Source: Sulfurimonas sp. (GTDB lineage: Bacteria; Campylobacterota; Campylobacteria; Campylobacterales; Sulfurimonadaceae). From it: a stretch of DNA of 8,462 nt. Below, piece after piece: positions 1 through 6,710 of the stretch. The notes beneath the pieces are model-generated. The model was not told the origin of the DNA, ran no database searches, and saw nothing but the letters and a program-made list of their open reading frames with translations. How positions within the stretch are numbered: the first letter of the stretch is position 1; each line of letters opens with the position of its first letter. The stretch is from positions 1 through 8,462 of the forward strand of contig JALUBM010000073.1 in the NCBI GenBank assembly GCA_027044845.1, given 5' to 3'. The position numbers and the translations under genes were made by a program.

Positions 1-1086
1 GAAGAAGGATTAAATGCTATAACAATTGGTGGATATAGTTTATCTAGGGGTTTTACAATAGAAGGACTTACTGTAAGCTATTTTTTAAGAAACTCACAAA
101 TGTATGATACTCTTTTACAAATGGGAAGATGGTTTGGATACAGAAATGGGTATGAAGATTTATGTAGACTGTACATGAGAGAAGAAGCTATAGGATGGTA
201 TAAGCATATATCAGAAGCAACTGAAGAATTAAAAGAAGAATTTAAAATCATGAATGACCATAACTTGACTCCTCGTCAATATGGATTAAAAGTAAAAAAC
301 CATGATGAATCCCTAATCATAACAGCTAGAAATAAAATGTTCCACTCTAGTGATGCAACTATCTCAATAAATTATTATGGAGAGTTAATAGAAACAAGAA
401 AAATCAGTAATAACGATAAAAAAATACAAGCTAATCTAGATAGCCTGAAAAGATTTATCTCAACTTTGCCAAATTCTCAAAGAGATAGAAGTGAAACGAA
501 AAATCCACTTTGGAAAGATATAGAAGTAGCTAGTGTATTAGATTTTATTAAGTCATATGAAAATCATCCATTAAATATAAAAACTGATGCCAGTACAATT
601 GAAAAATATTTAATATCTCAAAATATCAATAATTTTGATGTTACTATTATCTCTAATAGTAAAAAAGGTAGTGACCCATATAAAATATCAGATAATATAA
701 CTATCTACAAGGAAATGAGGTCATCTTTTATTGATAATGCAACTTTACAAATTAGTGGTAATAAATCAAGAGTTGGTAGCATAAGTGATGAAAAAATAGG
801 ATTAGAAAATATTGAACAACTAAAAAAATCTTTAAATGGTAAATCCGTTAGTGGTGTAGATTATCGAAGAATTAGAACTAAGCCTCTTCTTATTTTACAC
901 ATCTTAAAAATTAAAAAGAAAGATACTGAAGATAATTATCCAAATAATTTACAAGCTGTAGTTGCATACGGAATAAGTTTTCCAGGGCAATCAAACGGTA
1001 GTAGAAAAGTTAGTTCTGTGACTTATAAGGTAAATAATACTTGGTTAAAAAATAATTTTGATGGAGAGAGCGAAGATGATGAATAA
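1..1086 (+). CDS. Z1 domain-containing helicase-like protein, C-terminal part (5' end outside window)
   Basis: The reading frame is open from base 1, so the first Met at 100 is internal and the gene starts left of the window; 361 residues are visible. The first 45 residues hold the Z1-family signature: a glycine-rich LSRGFTIEGL segment (like helicase motif V), then YFLRNSQMYDTLLQMGRWFG and YRNGYEDLCRLY, with the Q-GR-GYR pattern of superfamily-II motif VI (arginine finger region). Z1 proteins are usually about 900 aa or more, so the Walker A and DExx-type motifs should lie upstream. The rest, about 300 residues, is the family's C-terminal region and ends in an acidic tail. The stop overlaps the start of the next gene by 11 bp, which indicates translational coupling. 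By family knowledge it is the ATP-driven component of a predicted restriction/defence system that also includes AIPR, a PD-(D/E)XK protein and a C5 methyltransferase. The family is clear; the biochemical activity is inferred. Confidence 0.9.
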   Translation, partial: EEGLNAITIGGYSLSRGFTIEGLTVSYFLRNSQMYDTLLQMGRWFGYRNGYEDLCRLYMREEAIGWYKHISEATEELKEEFKIMNDHNLTPRQYGLKVKNHDESLIITARNKMFHSSDATISINYYGELIETRKISNNDKKIQANLDSLKRFISTLPNSQRDRSETKNPLWKDIEVASVLDFIKSYENHPLNIKTDASTIEKYLISQNINNFDVTIISNSKKGSDPYKISDNITIYKEMRSSFIDNATLQISGNKSRVGSISDEKIGLENIEQLKKSLNGKSVSGVDYRRIRTKPLLILHILKIKKKDTEDNYPNNLQAVVAYGISFPGQSNGSRKVSSVTYKVNNTWLKNNFDGESEDDE

Positions 1087-2038
1087 TAATCCTTGGTTAA
1101 ATATTGAAGAGCCTCAAGCTAATATTAACTTTAATGCAGTTCTTGCTGATAAGGATAATTTACTTGAATTTTATTGGGCTAAAGATTCATTTGGGAATTT
1201 ATTATTTATATTGCATACTCAATCAAAAATTATTATTAATCAAAAAATTCCTGCTTTAAATGGTATATCTGTAACAGTTGGTTCTATTGATTCTACAAAC
1301 CAATTATTATTAACTTTATCTTCTATTGAAGATAAAGATATATTTTACACTCTATGCATGGACTTGCTAAAATCCACCTATAATTTAGACAATGAAACAT
1401 TAGCAATTAGGTCAATACTTAAAAGATTAGAAAAATGGCAATACTTTTTAAAGAGTTCTAGAAAAATCATAGACAAAAAACAGTTAAAAGGTTTAATTGG
1501 TGAATTATATTTAATAAAAAAATATTTGTTAAATAAGTACAGTTCAAGCGAAGTATTAGAGTTTTGGAAAGCTCCATTACAATCTGTTCAAGACTTTGAA
1601 CTAGATTCAATGACAATCGAAGTAAAAACAAAATCTTCTATTAATAGTATAACTATATCATCTTATGAGCAACTCTTTTCAGAATTAGATGCTTTATATT
1701 TATTTGTTGTAACACTCACAGAAGCAACAAAAAATGTTGCTGAGTCATTTAATATTTATGATATGGTAAATGATATAAGAGAGCTAATAGGGTTAGATGA
1801 CCTGCTGCTTATAGATAAATTCAATAATTTGTTAATGCAATATGGTTTTATAGAACTTCCAGAATATGAGGATTTATATTTTATTATTACATCAGATGAA
1901 TTTTATACAGTTACTGATGACTTTCCAAAAATATCTGAAATTCCAGAGGGTATTGAAAAATTAACTTATAGAATAAACTTAGACACTTGCAAAAGCTTTT
2001 TGTTGAAAGATAAATTATTTACTATTAAAGGAAAATAG
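1076..2038 (+). CDS. PD-(D/E)XK motif protein, DUF4420 type (putative nuclease subunit)
   Basis: A 320-aa protein resembling the DUF4420 'PD-(D/E)XK motif protein' family found beside Z1 and AIPR genes. I place the start at ATG 1076 because GGAGAG (1063-1068) sits 7 nt upstream. The frame also contains TTG 1058 and ATG 1061, but they lie upstream of or at that site. Numbered from 1076, the nuclease-fold core is visible as KGLIGELYLIKKYL (Glu143 in the helix), an FWKAPL loop, Asp173 in VQDF, then the strand MTIEVKTKSS with Glu182 and Lys184. This is the D...ExK layout of restriction-endonuclease-like folds. The N-terminal half (about 1-110) is strand-rich and has no recognised domain; a WQYFLK segment at about 121-126 is also typical of the family. 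The gene overlaps the Z1 gene by 11 bp and ends 2 bp before AIPR. All catalytic residues appear present, so it is likely active; the DNA target and cleavage role are inferred. Confidence 0.85.
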   Translation: MMNNNPWLNIEEPQANINFNAVLADKDNLLEFYWAKDSFGNLLFILHTQSKIIINQKIPALNGISVTVGSIDSTNQLLLTLSSIEDKDIFYTLCMDLLKSTYNLDNETLAIRSILKRLEKWQYFLKSSRKIIDKKQLKGLIGELYLIKKYLLNKYSSSEVLEFWKAPLQSVQDFELDSMTIEVKTKSSINSITISSYEQLFSELDALYLFVVTLTEATKNVAESFNIYDMVNDIRELIGLDDLLLIDKFNNLLMQYGFIELPEYEDLYFIITSDEFYTVTDDFPKISEIPEGIEKLTYRINLDTCKSFLLKDKLFTIKGK

Positions 2039-2040
2039 CG

Positions 2041-4098
2041 ATGAATGAACTTGAAGAATTTTATGATGACTTTATACAACAAATTTATACATCTGCTGAT
2101 GTAGGTGAAGACTTTAAAGAAAGCCAATTCTTTGAAAAATCAATGGAATATCTTATTGATGATGGAACAGTAGAGGATTATACATATTTACCTTTTAGAC
2201 ATAAAAGCCTTGGTATGAAAATAGATGGTTATGAATTTATAGAGGATAGGGAAGTTCTAAATTTATTTATTTGTGACTTTGAAGATGACTATGAACTAAA
2301 AACTTTGACTAAATCAGAAATAGAAATTAATATAAAAAGATTGACTAAATTTTTCAACTATTCAATAGAAAAACATTTTTATGATGAGCTCGAAGACACT
2401 TCTCCTGGCTATGCCATTTCATACTTTCTTTATCATAATCAAAGTAGATTCAAGTCGATTAATATTATTTTAATTAGCAATAAACAACTAAGTAAGAGTG
2501 TTAAAAAGCTACCCTCTGAGCAGATAAAAGATTATCAAGTAACATATGATATTTGGGAAATAAAAAGATTCTATGAAATAGAAACTTCCAAAAATAAAAA
2601 AGAAACTTTAGAAATAGATTTTGAATTAGATTTTAATACTCTTATTCCATCCTTGCCTGCACATATTGAGTCTTCACCTTATCATTCATACCTATGTGTA
2701 ATAAATGGTGATGTACTTGCCAAATTATATGAAAAATATGGTTCAAGATTATTAGAATCAAATGTTCGAAGTTTCTTACAATTTAGAGCAAAAATCAATA
2801 AAGGGATTCGAAAAACAATAAATGAAAACCCTAGTATGTTTTTTGCATACAACAATGGTTTAACAGCAACTGCTGAAGATATTGAAATTACAGCTGATAA
2901 TAAAATTAAAAAATTAAAGAACTTTCAAATTGTAAATGGTGGTCAAACAACAGCTTCTTTATTCAATACAATGAAAATGGATAAAGTTGATTTATCTGAT
3001 ATTTTTGTACAAATGAAATTAACAATAATCAATGATGATAAAGTTAATGAAGTCGTACCAAATATATCAAGGTTTGCTAACACTCAAAATAAGGTCAATG
3101 ATGCCGATTTCTTTTCTAATGATATATTCCATATTAGAATGGAAGAAAAATCAAGACGAATCTGGGCTCCTGCTAAAGAAGGGGAATTGAAAAAAACAAA
3201 ATGGTTTTATGAAAGAGCGAGAGGACAATATCTTGAAACTCAATCAAAACTTACAGAAGCTAAAAAGAGAGAATTTAAAGAAATAAATCCTAAACCTCAA
3301 TTATTTTCAAAAACTGATTTAGCTAAATTCCTTATGGTATGGGAAAATAAGCCACAAATAGTAAGTCGTGGTGCGCAAAAAAACTTTATGGAATTTGGAA
3401 ATATTATTGTACCAAGATGGAATAAAAATGATAAAGAATTTAATGATATGTACTTTACGCATACTATTGCAAAAATTATCATATTCAAAACTTGTGATAA
3501 AATAGTTTATAAAGAACCATGGTATGGAGGGTATAAAGCTAATATTGTAGCCTATACATTATCTACAATTTCATACCTACTATCAAAAGAGGGACTAAGT
3601 ATTGATTATACTCATATCTGGAAGACACAAGGTATAGAACCTTATTTTGAAGAAGAAATTAAAAAAATAAGTAAATATATCAATAGTTTTATATCGACAA
3701 CCCCAGAAAAAGTCACAAATATTTCAGAATGGTGTAAAAAAGATGGTTGCTGGGATAATTTAAAGGATATAATTAATACTTCAGATACAATCACACTATC
3801 AAATGATTTTTTAGAAAATATGATTACAAAAAAAGATTTAGACTACGAGAATAAAGAATCTAAAAAAGAACAAAAAATTGATAACGAAATGGAATTATTA
3901 AAAAAATTATATAAATTTACACCTCTTGAGTGGAGCACAATCATAGAATGGGGGAATACTCATCATGAATTGTCTCCAGAAGAAGTAAGTTTTTTAAATT
4001 TAATTCCAACAGGTAAGTACCCCTCTGATAAACAATCAAAACGGATAGTACAAATTATAAAAAAATTAGAAGATGAAGGCATGAAAAGTATATGGTAG
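2041..4098 (+). CDS. AIPR family protein (abortive infection phage resistance)
   Basis: A complete 685-aa protein with the conserved AIPR (PF10592-type) core. Recognisable blocks are YLCVINGDVLAKLYEKYGSR plus LLESNVRSFLQ (about 217-247), NKGIRKTI...FFAYNNGLTATA (253-278), IVNGGQTTASLFN (297-309), ISRFANTQNKV (342-352) and YERARGQY (390-397). The C-terminal third is Lys/Glu-rich and not recognised. AIPR proteins are tied to phage abortive infection and recur in operons with Z1, PD-(D/E)XK proteins and C5 methyltransferases; their molecular activity is not well established, so it is not asserted here. The start at 2041 is supported by AGGA at 2029-2032 (spacing 8) and by the 2-bp gap to the preceding stop. 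The stop overlaps the methyltransferase start by 7 bp. No frameshift or missing block is seen, so the gene looks intact. It probably acts as an effector or as a subunit of the neighbouring restriction complex. Confidence 0.92.
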   Translation: MNELEEFYDDFIQQIYTSADVGEDFKESQFFEKSMEYLIDDGTVEDYTYLPFRHKSLGMKIDGYEFIEDREVLNLFICDFEDDYELKTLTKSEIEINIKRLTKFFNYSIEKHFYDELEDTSPGYAISYFLYHNQSRFKSINIILISNKQLSKSVKKLPSEQIKDYQVTYDIWEIKRFYEIETSKNKKETLEIDFELDFNTLIPSLPAHIESSPYHSYLCVINGDVLAKLYEKYGSRLLESNVRSFLQFRAKINKGIRKTINENPSMFFAYNNGLTATAEDIEITADNKIKKLKNFQIVNGGQTTASLFNTMKMDKVDLSDIFVQMKLTIINDDKVNEVVPNISRFANTQNKVNDADFFSNDIFHIRMEEKSRRIWAPAKEGELKKTKWFYERARGQYLETQSKLTEAKKREFKEINPKPQLFSKTDLAKFLMVWENKPQIVSRGAQKNFMEFGNIIVPRWNKNDKEFNDMYFTHTIAKIIIFKTCDKIVYKEPWYGGYKANIVAYTLSTISYLLSKEGLSIDYTHIWKTQGIEPYFEEEIKKISKYINSFISTTPEKVTNISEWCKKDGCWDNLKDIINTSDTITLSNDFLENMITKKDLDYENKESKKEQKIDNEMELLKKLYKFTPLEWSTIIEWGNTHHELSPEEVSFLNLIPTGKYPSDKQSKRIVQIIKKLEDEGMKSIW

Positions 4099-5345
4099 TA
4101 TTAGATTTATTCTCTGGAGCTGGTGGACTTAGTGAAGGTTTTTGGAGAAATAATGCAAATTTTGTTGGTCACATAGAAGCTGACAATAATGCTTGCAACA
4201 CATTAAAAACAAGAACTGCTTATTGGAATTTAAAAAAAGAAAATAAGCTTAATATTTATAATAAATATTTACTCAAAGAAATATCTAATGAAGAGCTGTG
4301 GAAAATTAGTGAGATTTCTGATTCAAATGAAATAATTAATAAACCTATTGCAGATGATACATTTAATGAAATGGTTGATATAGTTCATCAAAATATGAAA
4401 AATAAAAATATATCATCGGTAGATGTAATTATTGGTGGTCCTCCTTGTCAGGCTTATTCTGTAATTGGTCGAGCAAGAATGAAAGAAAAAGTAAAAGATG
4501 ACCCTCGAAACTATTTATATACCTACTATGTTAAATTTTTAAAAGAATTTAGACCAAAGTTATTTATTTTTGAAAATGTTCCAGGTTTAATAAATGCAGG
4601 TGGAGGGGAATATTTTAGGAAATTACAATCAGCCATCAAAAATGCAAATTATCATATGGAATTAAAAGAATTAGTAGCAAGTGATTTTGGTGTACTCCAA
4701 AACCGTAAAAGAATTATTATAATTGGTTGGAATAAAGATATTTATACAGAGTACAAATATCCAGATTTTGTAGCTGATAAGTTAGATGGTAGCACAGTAT
4801 CTGAATTATTAGTTGATTTGCCAAAAATATTTCCTGGACAGAAAATTGAAGGACAAAATAAATATATTGAGAGTGCAAATAAATATTTAATATGGAGCAA
4901 GATAAGAGGAAGTGAGTTTAATATTTTAACCCAACATGAAACAAGACCCCATAATGAACGAGATAAAGAAATATATAGGATAGCTGTAAATAAATGGTTT
5001 AATAACAAAGAAAGACTAAAATATAATGAACTAGCTAAAGAACGACCTGATTTAATTACTCATAAAAATACTAAATCTTTTACGAATAGATTTAATGTAG
5101 TAAAACCTAATGAAGAATCATGTCACACAGTACTTGCACATATCGCTATGGATGGTCATTATTATATCCATCCAGACAACACTCAAAATCGCTCAATATC
5201 TGTTAGAGAAGCAGCTAGGCTGCAATCATTTCCAGATGATTACTATTTTGAAGGTGCTAGAACATCTATTTTTAAACAAATTGGGAATGCTGTCCCACCC
5301 CTAATGGCTGAAAAAATCTGTAATGAAATTATAAAAATTTTATAA
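4092..5345 (+). CDS. DNA (cytosine-5-)-methyltransferase
   Basis: A 417-aa C5 cytosine methyltransferase that transfers a methyl group from S-adenosylmethionine to C5 of cytosine in a sequence-specific DNA site. All key motifs are present: motif I LDLFSGAGGLSEGF (4-17, AdoMet binding), motif IV GGPPCQAYS (115-123) with catalytic Cys119, motif VI ENVPGL (161-166), motif VIII QNRKRIIIIGW (203-213), the motif IX region SVREAARLQSFPDD (370-383) and motif X QIGNAVPP (396-403). The target-recognition region between motifs VIII and IX (about 215-365) sets the specificity, which I cannot predict. The ATG at 4092 lies inside the last codons of AIPR (7-bp overlap), with GAAGG at 4075-4079 as a somewhat distant ribosome binding site. 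A start here leaves only three residues before motif I, which is short but workable. As the last gene of the operon it presumably protects host DNA from the Z1/nuclease/AIPR machinery. No vsr gene follows. Confidence 0.95.
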   Translation: MVVLDLFSGAGGLSEGFWRNNANFVGHIEADNNACNTLKTRTAYWNLKKENKLNIYNKYLLKEISNEELWKISEISDSNEIINKPIADDTFNEMVDIVHQNMKNKNISSVDVIIGGPPCQAYSVIGRARMKEKVKDDPRNYLYTYYVKFLKEFRPKLFIFENVPGLINAGGGEYFRKLQSAIKNANYHMELKELVASDFGVLQNRKRIIIIGWNKDIYTEYKYPDFVADKLDGSTVSELLVDLPKIFPGQKIEGQNKYIESANKYLIWSKIRGSEFNILTQHETRPHNERDKEIYRIAVNKWFNNKERLKYNELAKERPDLITHKNTKSFTNRFNVVKPNEESCHTVLAHIAMDGHYYIHPDNTQNRSISVREAARLQSFPDDYYFEGARTSIFKQIGNAVPPLMAEKICNEIIKIL

Positions 5346-5386
5346 TTGCACTTCAAATATTTTCTATCTTTTTCATCAATAACAAG

Positions 5387-5413
5387 TATACCTTAGTAGA
5401 ATTCTAAGGTATA
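5387..5413. terminator. 10-bp inverted repeat in the convergent gap
   Basis: TATACCTTAG (5387-5396) is perfectly complementary to CTAAGGTATA (5404-5413) across a 7-nt loop that contains part of an EcoRI site (GAATTC, 5399-5404). It lies in the 79-bp gap where the plus-strand methyltransferase and the minus-strand small-gene operon converge, the expected place for a bidirectional terminator. Neither side has a clear T-tract and the stem is AT-rich, so rho-independent termination would be weak. A protein-binding palindrome is the alternative. Confidence 0.45.
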
Positions 5414-5424
5414 TACAAAACTCT

Positions 5425-5634
5425 TTATGCTCCATCATTCTTCACAAAATCTCTGATAAAATCCTTAAAAGTTTCTACTTTAGCTCTATCATCTTTGTGA
5501 ATTTCATCATTTTTTTCAAACCTCTCAATGACACTCCACATACCTTTTAGCTTGTCTCTCAAATGGGTTTTTTTATCCTTTGGCAGAGAGCTTTTCACTT
5601 CCTCTATCTCTTCCATTAGATTTCTAACTCTCAT
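5425..5634 (-). CDS. hypothetical 69-aa charged helical protein, last gene of HU operon
   Basis: A small protein of unknown function, rich in Lys, Glu, Asp and Arg and predicted by eye to be almost entirely helical (for example RNLMEEIEEVKSS and VIERFEKNDEIHKDD). It has no signal peptide, membrane segment or recognised motif. The frame could begin at TTG 5655, but ATG 5634 is preferred because GAGGAG (5646-5641) stands 6 nt before it. That start overlaps the stop of the preceding 89-aa gene by 11 bp, which argues for translational coupling and for a real gene. It is fourth in the minus-strand series HU, 92 aa, 89 aa, 69 aa. It shows no obvious similarity to the 92/89-aa pair. The gene call is fairly secure from the ribosome binding site and operon packing; the function is unknown. 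Confidence 0.7.
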   Translation of the reverse strand: MRVRNLMEEIEEVKSSLPKDKKTHLRDKLKGMWSVIERFEKNDEIHKDDRAKVETFKDFIRDFVKNDGA

Positions 5635-5893
5635 CACTTGCTCCTCTCTCTTCAAACTCTTTCATAATTTTTTCATGTAATCCCATGTCGTATTCTTTGG
5701 TGTATTTTTCAAAATATTTACTATATTCCTGTTTGGAGAAGTGATAATCCTCTAAAAGTTCATGTAGAGAGAACTTATCTATCAACAACAGTAAAGTTTG
5801 CAGGGTTGAGATATAATCCCATTCACTAATAAATCTCTCTTCTGACTCCTCTACACACTCAACTATCATACTTAATATACTACTTTTATACAT
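5624..5893 (-). CDS. hypothetical 89-aa acidic protein, paralogue-like to the upstream 92-aa protein
   Basis: An unrecognised small acidic, helix-rich protein. The start at 5893 is well supported: AAGGAGGA (5908-5901) precedes it by 7 nt, and the ATG overlaps the stop of the 92-aa gene by 8 bp. Its C-terminal half aligns with the same region of the 92-aa protein: LLEDYHFSKQEYSKYFEKYT followed by KEYDMGLHEKIMKE here, against FIENYQIKNDDYELFFKKRL then IELHDENYYERLMRK there. Shared residues are Leu43, Glu48, Tyr50, Tyr57, Phe61, Lys63, Glu67, Glu74 and Met77 of this protein. This suggests an old tandem duplication. No catalytic motif, signal peptide or membrane segment is visible. Co-transcription with an HU-type protein hints at a role in plasmid maintenance, DNA organisation or regulation, but that is inference from context only. 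Confidence 0.78.
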   Translation of the reverse strand: MYKSSILSMIVECVEESEERFISEWDYISTLQTLLLLIDKFSLHELLEDYHFSKQEYSKYFEKYTKEYDMGLHEKIMKEFEERGASDES

Positions 5894-6164
5894 TTATCTT
5901 TCCTCCTTTTCTCATCAATCTTTCATAGTAATTCTCATCGTGCAACTCTATAAGCCTCTTTTTAAAAAACAACTCATAATCATCATTTTTTATTTGATAG
6001 TTCTCTATAAAAAACTCTAAAGCATTGCACTTGTGCATAAACATATCTAAGATGATTACTACTAATTCTCTTACTCTATCTGTTACAAATAAATCTGATT
6101 TTTCTAGTGATGTAAGTATGATATTGTGGATTTCATCCATCGGTGGCAGTTCTTCAAATCTCAT
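5886..6164 (-). CDS. hypothetical 92-aa protein, second gene of HU operon
   Basis: A small helix-rich protein with no domain I recognise. The N-terminal part (about 10-47) holds two likely amphipathic helices (IHNIILTSLEKSD and VRELVVIILDMFMHK). The C-terminal half carries the Y-x6-Y-x3-F-x-K-x3-E pattern shared with the next gene (Tyr56, Tyr63, Phe67, Lys69, Glu73). The hydrophobic VVIILDMFM stretch is too short and mixed for a convincing membrane span. The start at 6164 follows the HU stop by 3 bp and has AAAGGGG (6177-6171) 6 nt upstream. Its stop overlaps the 89-aa start by 8 bp. It probably belongs to one mRNA with HU. A protein-protein interaction or regulatory role is possible; the function is unknown. 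Confidence 0.78.
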   Translation of the reverse strand: MRFEELPPMDEIHNIILTSLEKSDLFVTDRVRELVVIILDMFMHKCNALEFFIENYQIKNDDYELFFKKRLIELHDENYYERLMRKGGKINV

Positions 6165-6167
6165 ATT

Positions 6168-6455
6168 CTACCCCTTTGTGTTAAGTGCCAACATATCTTT
6201 GAATGATTTTGAGAACTTAACTTTTGGTACATATCTTGAAGCGATACTCCAATCTTTCCCAAAACTATGACCACTCTTCTCTTGGATTAATCTTGTTTCA
6301 AATGATAAAAAACCTTTAAAACTTACTCTCTCATTATTTTGTAATGACTCTTTGATAGTTTCTAACAAAGTATCTATAACACTCTGCACCTCTTTTTTAT
6401 CTACTTGGCTTGTCAGCTTGTTAGCGACAACCGTTATGATTTCTTTTTTGTTCAT
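6168..6455 (-). CDS. HU/IHF-family DNA-binding protein, divergent
   Basis: A 95-aa protein with the HU/IHF layout: an N-terminal helical dimerisation part beginning MNKKEIITVVANKL, a second helix with DTLLETIKESLQNNERV, the core turn FKGFLSFETR (Gly48-Phe49), a beta arm, and a C-terminal VPKVKFSKSFKDML that matches the usual P-x-FKxGKxLK end. HU-type dimers bind and bend DNA with little sequence specificity and often help plasmid replication, recombination or compaction. The arm tip is unusual: the common GRNPxTG is replaced by SGHSFGKDW, with Phe65 where the DNA-intercalating Pro is expected. The start at 6455 has an excellent ribosome binding site, AAGGAGAG (6468-6461), 5 nt upstream. It heads a four-gene minus-strand operon and lies just downstream of the rep gene in the same orientation. 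It is probably a plasmid-specific paralogue rather than the chromosomal HU. Confidence 0.9.
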   Translation of the reverse strand: MNKKEIITVVANKLTSQVDKKEVQSVIDTLLETIKESLQNNERVSFKGFLSFETRLIQEKSGHSFGKDWSIASRYVPKVKFSKSFKDMLALNTKG

Positions 6456-6491
6456 GTGAACTCTCCTTGTTTTTGTTTTGTTACATTTTTA

Positions 6492-6522
6492 TTTATACGG
6501 CTATATGGTTTTTTTTGATTAA
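6492..6522 (-). promoter_or_regulatory. possible promoter of the HU operon
   Basis: On the minus strand TATAAA (6497-6492) could be a -10 box about 37 bp before the HU start codon. A weak TTAATC (6522-6517) lies 19 bp upstream, in an A-rich spacer, as a poor -35 box. The -10 candidate overlaps the first of three TACGG-type repeats, which could make it a regulated promoter. Read-through from rep is also possible. Confidence 0.35.
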
Positions 6523-6645
6523 GAACACTGGAGAGGAGGATATTTTTGAAAAGATAGTAGTAAATACGGCATATAAGAGGTTTTAGGTTGAAAATGGGTA
6601 TTGATATAGATGAGTAGTCGTTTTACGGTTGTATGGGGTTTATTT
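6494..6645. repeat. three imperfect TACGG-containing repeats
   Basis: Plus-strand copies begin with TACGG at 6496, 6565 and 6624. The first and third are the closest: TACGGCTATATGG, then a T-run and TTTTGAT, against TACGGTTGTATGG, then GG, a T-rich run and TTTTGAT. The middle copy reads TACGGCATATAAGAGG, then TTTTAGG. The copies point the same way, 59-69 bp apart, and fill most of the 255-bp spacer between HU and rep, which otherwise contains no gene. They could be operators or binding sites for Rep or HU, or decayed copies of an older repeat. Confidence 0.45.
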
Positions 6646-6671
6646 TGATGGAAATAGTGGTCTGTTTACTC

Positions 6672-6691
6672 AGAGAGTATGACAACTCTCT
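6672..6691. terminator. 7-bp hairpin downstream of rep
   Basis: AGAGAGT (6672-6678) pairs with ACTCTCT (6685-6691) across a 6-nt loop. It begins about 20 bp after the rep stop codon on the minus strand. There is no T-tract following on the minus strand, so it is at best a weak terminator or an mRNA 3'-end stabiliser. Confidence 0.35.
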
Positions 6692-6710
6692 ATATTGTTA
6701 TTTTCTCTAA

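Noticed and set aside
100..102. ATG as start of the Z1 protein
   Set aside because: The conserved Z1 motif V region is encoded upstream of it in the same open frame, so it is an internal Met.
1058..1063. TTG/ATG starts for the PD-(D/E)XK gene
   Set aside because: The GGAGAG ribosome binding site lies downstream of or overlaps these codons and is correctly spaced for ATG 1076.
3297..3488. Minus-strand 63-aa reading frame
   Set aside because: It lies wholly inside AIPR opposite its conserved coding sequence, has no family resemblance and is best explained as a shadow.
4742..5008. Minus-strand 88-aa reading frame
   Set aside because: It is antisense to the methyltransferase target-recognition region; its hydrophobic composition comes from the complementary AT-rich codons.
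5110..5304. Plus-strand 64-aa reading frame
   Set aside because: Frame-shifted shadow inside the methyltransferase motif IX-X region.
5653..5655. TTG start for the last small gene of the HU operon
   Set aside because: GAGGAG is located after it and points to ATG 5634.
6025..6270. Plus-strand 81-aa reading frame
   Set aside because: It is antisense to the HU and 92-aa genes, which have strong start signals and, for HU, clear family similarity.
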